The notes beneath the pieces were generated by a model that saw only the letters and a list, made by a program, of their open reading frames with translations, was not told where the DNA came from and searched no databases. This document shows positions 1-5,092 of a stretch of DNA of 5,745 nucleotides, one piece after another. The stretch is taken from positions 1 to 5,745 of the forward strand of contig DNFX01000097.1 in NCBI GenBank assembly GCA_003486795.1, read 5' to 3'. This DNA is from Actinomycetota bacterium (lineage in GTDB: Bacteria; Actinomycetota; Humimicrobiia; Humimicrobiales; Humimicrobiaceae). The translations under genes were made by a program, and so were the position numbers. How positions within the stretch are numbered: the first letter of the stretch is position 1; the number at the start of each line of letters is the position of its first letter.

Positions 1-304
1 CTCCTCCCAATTCTGCTGCCTGTCTGCTAAATTCTATTGTTTCTTTGGTAGACTCACATCCGGTTCCTGCCATCACTACTTTGTCCTGTTTGCTCTTTAT
101 GAAAACTTCAAGGATTTTCAGTTTCTCGCCAAAAGTCAGGCTTTTATTTTCGCCGTTTGAACCTAATGCCAGATAGCCCCTTATGGAAGTTTTATTATAA
201 TTTCGTATATTCTCTTCCAGCTTATCGTACTGAACCTCTTCATCTACAGCAAAAGATGTTATTGCAGGAATAAATACGCCGCTTAATTTCTCCCTTGACA
301 TCAT
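1..304 (-). CDS. DHDPS/NAL-superfamily aldolase, 4-hydroxy-2-oxoglutarate-aldolase-like (N-terminal part; gene continues past the window edge)
   Basis: About 100 N-terminal residues of a (beta/alpha)8-barrel class I (Schiff-base) aldolase or lyase of the dihydrodipicolinate synthase/N-acetylneuraminate lyase superfamily. The opening GVFIPAITSF is the usual first strand. The family signature GTTGE reads GSNGE here (residues 47-51 from the second Met), and a GTGCEST segment follows at about residues 79-85. GSNGE plus G-(S/T)-GCEST resembles eukaryotic 4-hydroxy-2-oxoglutarate aldolase (HOGA1), which splits its substrate into pyruvate and glyoxylate. The change of both threonines argues against lysine-pathway DapA, where the first is in the proton relay. 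The catalytic Tyr and Schiff-base Lys lie beyond position 1, so activity cannot be judged. Two adjacent ATGs (304 and 301) can start it; the RBS spacing is 5 and 8 nt respectively, so 301 is as good as 304. It follows the dehydrogenase gene by 63 nt. Superfamily is confident; substrate (4-hydroxy-2-oxoglutarate, a 2-keto-3-deoxy-sugar acid or other) is inference. Confidence 0.85.
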   Translation of the reverse strand, partial: MMSREKLSGVFIPAITSFAVDEEVQYDKLEENIRNYNKTSIRGYLALGSNGENKSLTFGEKLKILEVFIKSKQDKVVMAGTGCESTKETIEFSRQAAELGG

Positions 305-309
305 TCTTT

Positions 310-316
310 CTCCTTT
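310..316 (-). promoter_or_regulatory. Ribosome binding site of the aldolase gene
   Basis: On the minus strand AAAGGAG lies 5 nt before the ATG at 304 and 8 nt before the ATG at 301. Both spacings work, so the protein may begin MMS or MS. The remaining spacer up to the stop of the upstream dehydrogenase (317-367) is AT-rich. I see no hairpin in it, so read-through from the dehydrogenase gene is likely. Confidence 0.75.
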
Positions 317-367
317 GGTTAGCATCTATTTTTTAAATATTTTTTTATTGATTCTGCTTAATGAGAA

Positions 368-1420
368 TTATCCATTATATTCTTTATCAGGAACAAGGAT
401 AATCTTCAAACCCTGTTTTTTATCGATTTTTTCAAATGCTTTTCTGTACTGAGAAAGCGGCATTATGTCAGAGATTACTTTACTCAAATCAAGTTTTTTC
501 TCATTTAAAAGATTTATAGTATGCTCCCATGAAGAAAAAGTAGAGCTCATGGATGGAATTATTTCAATTTCTTTCTGAACAGCTTTATCCCAGTTTATGT
601 TTATTTTATCTTTTCCACTTAGTCCCAGTCCTACCAGCCTGCCATTTTTTGCCAGAACTTCAACAGCATCCCCTATTGCGGATTCACTTCCGCTGCATTC
701 CGCCACCATATCTGCTCCGTAACCTTCAGTATTGCTCATAACAATATCCCTGAGATTCTCTTTCTGGACATTCAGAACCAGATCAATTTTCAGTTCCCTT
801 GCAACTTTAAGCCTGTACTCTTCATCAATATCCAGACCGGTTATAACAACTTTTCGCGCTCCGCAGGCTTTTGCAACCTGTGCAGCAATAAGACCTATCG
901 TTCCGGTTCCTGTAACCACTACAAAATCATTGACCCTGATATTACCTCTTTCAATAATAGCATGGGTAACTGTAGACGTAGGCTCTATTACTGCTCCCTC
1001 CACAAAAGAAACATTTTCAGGTATCTTGTGGAGCTGGCAGTCTGATATTTTTATGTATTCAGCCATTGCCCCGTCAATTCCCCATCCGGGAGATCTTTTA
1101 AATGAGCAAAGATGAGGTCTTCCTGTTCTGCAGAATCTGCAAACTCCGCACACTTTCTGCTGGGGCTCGGATGTAACTCTGTCTCCGATGTCAAAACGGG
1201 TAATATTTTTGCCTTTCTTTACTATTACTCCGGCAAACTCATGACCAAGAATAACAGGCGGCCAGTAGGGAAAAGCATCATGGAATATATGAAGGTCAGA
1301 ACCGCATATGCCTGCAGCCATGACTTTTATAAGAACTTCATCATCACTGATTTCAGGAACAGGTACTTCCCTGTATTTTATATTATCATAACCCTTTTTT
1401 TCTTTTACTACTGCTTTCAC
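368..1420 (-). CDS. Zinc-dependent medium-chain alcohol/polyol dehydrogenase (MDR family)
   Basis: A 350-residue cytosolic NAD(P)-dependent dehydrogenase of the zinc-containing MDR family (alcohol, sorbitol, threonine dehydrogenase group), interconverting an alcohol and an aldehyde or ketone. Catalytic-zinc ligands are visible: Cys39 in GICGSD, His60-Glu61 in GHEF, and Glu146 in the IEP segment. The structural-zinc lobe has its four cysteines at 91, 94, 97 and 105. The Rossmann nucleotide loop is GTGTIG at 171-176. The length is normal for the family and nothing is missing. The start is GTG at 1420: GAGG lies 8 nt upstream and the MKAVV opening matches the usual family N-terminus. It follows the CoA-ligase alpha gene after 83 nt and precedes the aldolase gene. 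In this setting it could reduce the aldehyde made by the acylating dehydrogenase (or oxidise the alcohol), or act on a sugar or polyol feeding the aldolase. The overall look, including the SPGWGIDGAMAEY segment, is nearer to polyol or threonine-type dehydrogenases than to ethanol dehydrogenases. The substrate cannot be read from sequence. Confidence 0.92.
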   Translation of the reverse strand: MKAVVKEKKGYDNIKYREVPVPEISDDEVLIKVMAAGICGSDLHIFHDAFPYWPPVILGHEFAGVIVKKGKNITRFDIGDRVTSEPQQKVCGVCRFCRTGRPHLCSFKRSPGWGIDGAMAEYIKISDCQLHKIPENVSFVEGAVIEPTSTVTHAIIERGNIRVNDFVVVTGTGTIGLIAAQVAKACGARKVVITGLDIDEEYRLKVARELKIDLVLNVQKENLRDIVMSNTEGYGADMVAECSGSESAIGDAVEVLAKNGRLVGLGLSGKDKININWDKAVQKEIEIIPSMSSTFSSWEHTINLLNEKKLDLSKVISDIMPLSQYRKAFEKIDKKQGLKIILVPDKEYNG

Positions 1421-1428
1421 AGAATACG

Positions 1429-1432
1429 CCTC
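1429..1432 (-). promoter_or_regulatory. Ribosome binding site supporting the GTG start of the zinc dehydrogenase
   Basis: The minus strand reads GAGG ending 8 nt before the GTG at 1420. It is a modest Shine-Dalgarno match, but its spacing is ideal and it decides for the GTG over any internal ATG. Starting downstream would remove the conserved first beta strand. Confidence 0.6.
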
Positions 1433-1460
1433 AGATTAAAGTATTTTACAAAAATATCAC

Positions 1461-1503
1461 TCAGAAAAAGAACATCCAAGAAAGAACATATCTTCAGAAA
1501 AAG
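1461..1503. repeat. Interleaved short direct repeats in the 83-nt spacer before the zinc dehydrogenase
   Basis: The 10-mer TCAGAAAAAG (plus strand) occurs exactly at 1461-1470 and 1494-1503. A 9-mer AAAGAACAT occurs at 1467-1475 and 1481-1489. The four copies fill most of the gap between the CoA-ligase alpha stop codon and the dehydrogenase start. They could be an operator for a regulator that adjusts expression of the last two genes, or chance similarity in A-rich DNA. I found no convincing promoter boxes or terminator hairpin in the spacer. Confidence 0.4.
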
Positions 1504-2373
1504 CTATCGCATTTCCTTTATTATCTTCACAATATGTTCTGTGCTTTCTGCTATTATGACACCTGCTTCAGCAAGCTTCTTCTCCTTATTCTCAGCACTT
1601 CCGGTTCCGTCAGCAGAAACAATAGCCCCTGCATGACCCATTGATGTCCCCTTGGGAGCATTTTTGCCTGCAATCAGCGCAACAACTGGTTTTTTAATAT
1701 ATTTTTTAATGTATTCAGCAGCAATCTCCTCATCGCTTCCACCAATTTCACCTATAATTACAATTATCTCTGTCTGATCATCTTTTTCAAACATGGGAAG
1801 AAAATCAACAAAAGATGAGCCCGGAATCATATCTCCGCCTATGCCTATTACAGTGGACTGGCCGATATTTTCATTAGTCAGAAGAAATACAGTTTCATAG
1901 CAGTTTGTAGCAGACCTGGACATTATCCCCACATTCCCCTGTGTAAATATTTTGTCATGCATAAAACCTGCTTTGGATTTGCCGGGTGAAATCACACCAA
2001 ACGAATTCGGCCCTACAACTATCGAATCCGATTTTCTTGCAAGATTATAAACATTCATCATGTCATGTACAGGTACATGTTCTGCTATTGTTATCACAAG
2101 AGGTATTTTTGCATCAATTGCCTCATATGCTCCTTCAGCAGTAAACCTGGCAGGTACAAATAATACTGTGGTATTTGCTCCTGTTTCTTCATATGCCTGT
2201 TTTACCGTATCAAAAACAGGTACTCCGAATACATCCTGCCCTCCTTTTCCCGGAGTAACCCCGCCTACGACTTTTGTTCCATAGGCAATCATTCTCTCTC
2301 CGTGAAAAGTCCCTTCCCTGCCGGTTATTCCCTGTATGATTAATTTTGTATTTTCATCTATTAATATACTCAT
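1504..2373 (-). CDS. ADP-forming acyl-CoA synthetase (succinyl-CoA-synthetase-like) alpha subunit
   Basis: A 289-residue alpha subunit of the succinyl-CoA synthetase (SCS) family, same length as E. coli SucD and colinear throughout. The N-terminal CoA-binding Rossmann domain (about 1-125) has [11 protein letters not shown] and GGVTPGKGG. The C-terminal ligase domain (about 145-289) has GIGGD at 177-181, the GEIGG glutamate (Glu209), and MGHAGAI with the phospho-accepting His247. With the beta subunit it should make an acyl-CoA from acid, CoA and ATP through a phosphohistidine, or run in reverse and yield ATP. Two otherwise very conserved active-site segments differ. GPNCPG is GPNSFG (Ser124, Phe125), replacing the cysteine near the CoA thiol and the adjacent proline. 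SRSGTLTYE is SRSATNCYE (152-160), the helix start that holds the phosphohistidine, with the Ser and Thr kept. This suggests a carboxylate other than succinate. It begins 2 nt after the beta stop, with AGGAG 9 nt upstream inside the beta gene. Alternatives are malate-CoA ligase or sulfoacetate-CoA ligase-like enzymes, which are also SCS relatives. Confidence 0.93.
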   Translation of the reverse strand: MSILIDENTKLIIQGITGREGTFHGERMIAYGTKVVGGVTPGKGGQDVFGVPVFDTVKQAYEETGANTTVLFVPARFTAEGAYEAIDAKIPLVITIAEHVPVHDMMNVYNLARKSDSIVVGPNSFGVISPGKSKAGFMHDKIFTQGNVGIMSRSATNCYETVFLLTNENIGQSTVIGIGGDMIPGSSFVDFLPMFEKDDQTEIIVIIGEIGGSDEEIAAEYIKKYIKKPVVALIAGKNAPKGTSMGHAGAIVSADGTGSAENKEKKLAEAGVIIAESTEHIVKIIKEMR

Positions 2374-2375
2374 AT

Positions 2376-3524
2376 TTAAAATCTCCTGGAACTGATTTTA
2401 TTAACACCATCACTTATACTGTCAGCAATAATTACATTATCACCGATTTCTGACAGTATTTTTAAAGCCTCCTGCTTGTTTGTGCCTTCAAGTCTTATAA
2501 CCACTACTCTGTCTTTTTCAATTTCTCCGGATTCAAGAGCATTTTTTACTCCCATTGCTACTTCATCACAGCGGGTAATTCCTCCAAAAATAGAAATAAA
2601 CAGACACATTATATTCCGGTTTCTGAAAATTATCTTAACCGCCTCAGCTATTCTGTCCGAAGTAGCTCCTCCTCCGAGATCTAATGCGGCTCCTACTTTT
2701 TGCCCTACCTTTGTTATAAGATCTATGCAGGACATAATCATTCCGGAGCCATTACTTACAACAGCAATATTCCCGTCATCTGTTACAGGTATATAAAGGA
2801 AATTAAACTGTCTGGCCTCTTTTACCAGAATGTTTTCTTCAATAGAATTCCTGAATTCAACTATATCGCTGTGTCTGTAAAGAGAGCTGTCATCAATGTC
2901 TGCCTTGCAGTCAACTGCAAGCAGCTTGTCTTCATTAATAATTGCAAGGGGATTTATCTCTACAAGTGTGCAGTCATATTCCTTAAAAAGCCTGAAAAGA
3001 TTTTTTACTATAGAAGTGAATTCTTCAGATAATGACTGATCCAGGTCATATTTTTTAAAGATATATCTGGTTGTATATTCCTTTATTCCCAGAAAAGGAT
3101 TGATGGGAATCTTAGCTATCTTTTCAGGATTATTTCTGGCCGTATCCTCGATATCTACGCCTCCCAGGGGACTGAATATAAGCATCGGTGTTTTATTAAG
3201 TCTGTCAAGCACTATACTCAGATACCATTCATCGGCAAGATCTACCTTTTCAGCAATCAGTACCTTCTTTACCTTAAGTTTTTTGATTTCCATTTTAAGC
3301 ATTTCTTCTGCAAGCTTTTCGGCTTCTTCAATACTGTCTGCAAATTTGATTCCTCCTGCCTTACCTCTTCCCCCAGCCATTATCTGGACTTTAAGTACAA
3401 AAGGGAGTTTTAATTCTTTGATGGATTCTTTTATATCCTGATTCTCCTGGACAACCACACCATTCTGAACCGGTATGCCGTAATTTTTTAATAATTCTTT
3501 TCCTTTATATTCCAAAAGCTTCAT
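2376..3524 (-). CDS. ADP-forming acyl-CoA synthetase (succinyl-CoA-synthetase-like) beta subunit
   Basis: A 382-residue ATP-grasp subunit of the SCS family, about the length of E. coli SucC (388). Seen in order: MKLLEYKGKELL start; nucleotide loop KVQIMAGGRGKAGG (45-58); metal-binding Glu189 and Asn191 in VEINPL, and Asp205 in AVDCK, equivalent to the Mg ligands of SucC; VSNGSG (256-261) with the conserved Asn258; LDLGGGAT (281-288); and SIFGGITRCD (311-320), matching NIFGGIVRCD of SucC. It activates the nucleotide and contributes to the carboxylate site of the alpha-beta complex. All catalytic elements are intact. The GGIV to GGIT change sits in a loop thought to line the acid-binding pocket. 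The start ATG overlaps the stop of the acylating dehydrogenase as ATGA, so translation is coupled. The RBS is an unusual run of six G. Nucleotide preference (ADP or GDP) cannot be decided here. Nothing suggests a TCA-cycle neighbourhood. Confidence 0.93.
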   Translation of the reverse strand: MKLLEYKGKELLKNYGIPVQNGVVVQENQDIKESIKELKLPFVLKVQIMAGGRGKAGGIKFADSIEEAEKLAEEMLKMEIKKLKVKKVLIAEKVDLADEWYLSIVLDRLNKTPMLIFSPLGGVDIEDTARNNPEKIAKIPINPFLGIKEYTTRYIFKKYDLDQSLSEEFTSIVKNLFRLFKEYDCTLVEINPLAIINEDKLLAVDCKADIDDSSLYRHSDIVEFRNSIEENILVKEARQFNFLYIPVTDDGNIAVVSNGSGMIMSCIDLITKVGQKVGAALDLGGGATSDRIAEAVKIIFRNRNIMCLFISIFGGITRCDEVAMGVKNALESGEIEKDRVVVIRLEGTNKQEALKILSEIGDNVIIADSISDGVNKISSRRF

Positions 3525-4894
3525 AGACTATCCCCCCAGAGTTCTTCATCGGTTGGTGCAGTTAGTGATTCATTGAAATACGCAATACGGCTTATATTTA
3601 ATAAATGTTTGTAATCCAAATTTTCAGATATTGAATTATTTCCCCATGAGCCACAACCCAGGGTAGTGGTTGCAGCAAGACCGTTAAAGAAGCTTCCGCC
3701 GTTTGATGTTGCACATATCTGATTAATCAGTATCCTGCTTACTTTTATATTGAGAGCAGCGTATTCAATATTTTCTTTGTTGTTTGAATGAATAGAAACG
3801 CTGTGCCCTTTGCCTTCAAAATCAAGATTTATCTGTGCATAACTGACAGCTTCTGAGAAATCCTTATATCTGATTAAGGCAATCACGGGGCACATTTTTT
3901 CTTTGCAGAATACATCCTCTTTACCTATTCCGTCAGTTTCAACAACTATTACTTTCGTGCCTGAAGGAATGTCTATTTTTGCAATTTCTGCTATTTTTGA
4001 TACTTCCTGCCCTATAACATCTTTATTGGGAACTCCATTTATAAAAAGAGCATCTCTAAGTCTTTGTTTTTCTTCTTTACCTGAAACAAACTGACACCCG
4101 TTATTTTTAAATTCATTTACAATTTCATCAAATTTTTCATCCGGAACCATAACAGTCTGCTCAGCGGAGCATATAATTCCATTATCAAAAGCTCTGCCAG
4201 TAATAATTTTGGAAACAGCATCCTTTATATCAATATCTCTGTCCATTATTACCTGAACATTGCCTACTCCTACTCCGAACGAAGGTTTACCGCTTGAATA
4301 TGCAGCTTTTACAATGCCCATTCCGCCCGTTGCAACTACAACGTCTACTTTTCTCATAAGCTCATTTGTAAGCTCTATTGTCGGCTCCTCAATTATCTGA
4401 ATAAGATCTGCCGGAACTCCTTCAGCTAATAATTTTTCATTACAAAGATCAACAAAATATTTGCCACATTTTTTTGCCCTGGGATGGGGAGCTATTATTA
4501 TTGAATTTCCTCCCTTCAATGCAAACATTGCATTGCACATCGGAGTTACAACCGGGTTGGTGCATGGTGTAACAGCGCCGACAACACCCACTGGTTTTGC
4601 AATCAATGCAATTCTGGTTTTTTCATTATATTCAAGAATGCCTACTGATTTTTTGTTTCTGAGGCTGTGCCATATTATTCTTGATTTTCCAAGTTTCTTC
4701 TTGAGCTTATCCTCATAATTGCCCATTCCTGTTTCCTGAACAGCCATTTGTGCAAATTTTTCTGCATTATCAAATACAACCTTGGCAACTATTTTTACAC
4801 ACTTATCTATCTGCTGCTGAGTGAATTTCTCAAATTTCAGCTGCGCTGCTCTTGATTTTGCTACCATTACATCAATTAATGAATTTTCATTCAT
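3521..4894 (-). CDS. CoA-acylating aldehyde dehydrogenase (succinate-semialdehyde/sulfoacetaldehyde dehydrogenase-like)
   Basis: A 457-residue soluble enzyme of the acylating aldehyde dehydrogenase family (PduP, EutE, AdhE N-domain, clostridial SucD): aldehyde + CoA + NAD(P)+ to acyl-CoA + NAD(P)H, reversible. Key marks are TNPVVTPMCNAM (112-123), APHPRAKK (135-142), GVGVGN (207-212), the catalytic Cys242 in DNGIICSAEQ (237-246), CKEKMCPV (330-337) and TLGCGSWGNNSISENL (411-426). From memory, these and the whole N-terminus align best with the acylating succinate-semialdehyde dehydrogenase of Clostridium kluyveri. Confusingly, that enzyme is also called SucD. Acylating sulfoacetaldehyde dehydrogenase (SauS) and others share the fold. 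There is no N-terminal extension of the kind that targets PduP or EutE to microcompartments, so it is probably free in the cytosol. It is first of three tightly packed genes and overlaps the ligase beta gene by 4 nt, so it very likely works on the acyl-CoA that the ligase makes or uses. The ATG at 4894 has AAGGAG 11 nt upstream. Family is certain; aldehyde identity is open. Confidence 0.94.
   Translation of the reverse strand: MNENSLIDVMVAKSRAAQLKFEKFTQQQIDKCVKIVAKVVFDNAEKFAQMAVQETGMGNYEDKLKKKLGKSRIIWHSLRNKKSVGILEYNEKTRIALIAKPVGVVGAVTPCTNPVVTPMCNAMFALKGGNSIIIAPHPRAKKCGKYFVDLCNEKLLAEGVPADLIQIIEEPTIELTNELMRKVDVVVATGGMGIVKAAYSSGKPSFGVGVGNVQVIMDRDIDIKDAVSKIITGRAFDNGIICSAEQTVMVPDEKFDEIVNEFKNNGCQFVSGKEEKQRLRDALFINGVPNKDVIGQEVSKIAEIAKIDIPSGTKVIVVETDGIGKEDVFCKEKMCPVIALIRYKDFSEAVSYAQINLDFEGKGHSVSIHSNNKENIEYAALNIKVSRILINQICATSNGGSFFNGLAATTTLGCGSWGNNSISENLDYKHLLNISRIAYFNESLTAPTDEELWGDSL
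3532..3537 (-). promoter_or_regulatory. Atypical six-G ribosome binding site for the ligase beta gene
   Basis: The minus strand has GGGGGG followed by ATAGTCT, placing the run 7 nt before the overlapping ATGA start. It lies inside the last codons of the acylating dehydrogenase. Homopolymer G can pair with the anti-Shine-Dalgarno CCUCC through one G.U wobble. With the 4-nt overlap this suggests start by termination-reinitiation rather than by strong independent initiation. Confidence 0.5.
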
Positions 4895-4905
4895 AATTGT
4901 TCCAT

Positions 4906-4911
4906 CTCCTT
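4906..4911 (-). promoter_or_regulatory. Ribosome binding site of the acylating dehydrogenase
   Basis: AAGGAG on the minus strand ends 11 nt before the ATG at 4894, slightly longer than ideal. The ATG that touches the motif directly (4905-4903) has no spacing and opens a frame that stops after four codons, so 4894 is the real start. Confidence 0.7.
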
Positions 4912-4914
4912 AAA

Positions 4915-4928
4915 AATTTAATTAAATT
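4915..4928. repeat. 14-bp perfect AT palindrome just upstream of the ribosome binding site
   Basis: AATTTAATTAAATT equals its own reverse complement and lies 3 nt upstream of the AAGGAG of the acylating dehydrogenase. It could be a regulator half-site pair close to the translation start, but such a sequence arises easily in AT-rich intergenic DNA, so function is uncertain. Confidence 0.3.
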
Positions 4929-4944
4929 ACAACCTTTAAAAGCA

Positions 4945-5054
4945 AATTCCGTGACAAGAAAAATTATATTATCTATTAATTACTTTAATACCCATCCGGA
5001 TAAGGACTTTTATAAAGTAATTTCTAAAAAACATAACCCTCTTATCACGGAATT
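4945..5054 (-). ncRNA. Long structured leader/intercistronic hairpin upstream of the acylating dehydrogenase
   Basis: Read as minus-strand RNA, 5054-5040 (AAUUCCGUGAUAAGA) pairs with 4959-4945 (UCUUGUCACGGAAUU) over 15 positions with one G.U. After one bulged base (4960), 5039-5023 pairs with 4961-4977 in 14 of 17 positions, five of them G.U. Then 5022-5013 (AAUUACUUUA) pairs perfectly with 4978-4987. The 25-nt tip can add a 5-bp stem (5002-4998 with 4993-4989) around a GGAU tetraloop. This gives about 39 pairs, three mismatches and one bulge. All six wobbles are G.U in this direction and would be A.C on the plus strand, favouring a minus-strand RNA. It starts 38 nt after the stop of the upstream aldehyde dehydrogenase and ends 33 nt before the next gene's RBS. 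Possible roles are a cis-regulatory leader, an RNase III/stability or attenuation element between cistrons, or a small palindromic mobile (MITE-like) insertion. It matches no riboswitch class I recognise. Confidence 0.6.
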
Positions 5055-5092
5055 AAACTAATAATTTCTTTTGATTAATAAATCAGTATTTA

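Noticed and set aside
1..304. Lysine-biosynthesis DapA
   Set aside because: The GTTGE motif is GSNGE, the next segment resembles hydroxy-oxoglutarate aldolase, and no lysine-pathway gene is nearby.
1112..1636. Open plus-strand frames such as this one, opposite the dehydrogenase and ligase genes
   Set aside because: They lie opposite well-conserved minus-strand genes, show no recognisable domains, and their composition is that of antisense shadows.
1504..3524. Ordinary TCA-cycle succinyl-CoA synthetase (sucCD)
   Set aside because: No TCA genes adjoin it, it is coupled to an acylating aldehyde dehydrogenase, and conserved active-site segments differ. The family assignment stands but the housekeeping role is unlikely.
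3521..4894. Microcompartment-associated PduP/EutE
   Set aside because: There is no N-terminal encapsulation-type extension and no shell-protein gene in the window.
4891..4905. Four-codon leader peptide (MEQL) overlapping the acylating dehydrogenase start
   Set aside because: Its ATG directly abuts the AAGGAG, leaving no spacing for initiation. Most likely chance.
4945..5054. Known riboswitch or simple Rho-independent terminator
   Set aside because: I do not recognise the conserved core of any common riboswitch class, and the stem is too long and AT-rich with no clean U-tract for a standard terminator. Partial termination cannot be excluded.
5072..5085. Small hairpin TGATT/AATCA with a 4-nt loop after the ALDH stop codon
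   Set aside because: Only five mostly A-T pairs in AT-rich DNA and no U-tract; too weak to call a terminator.
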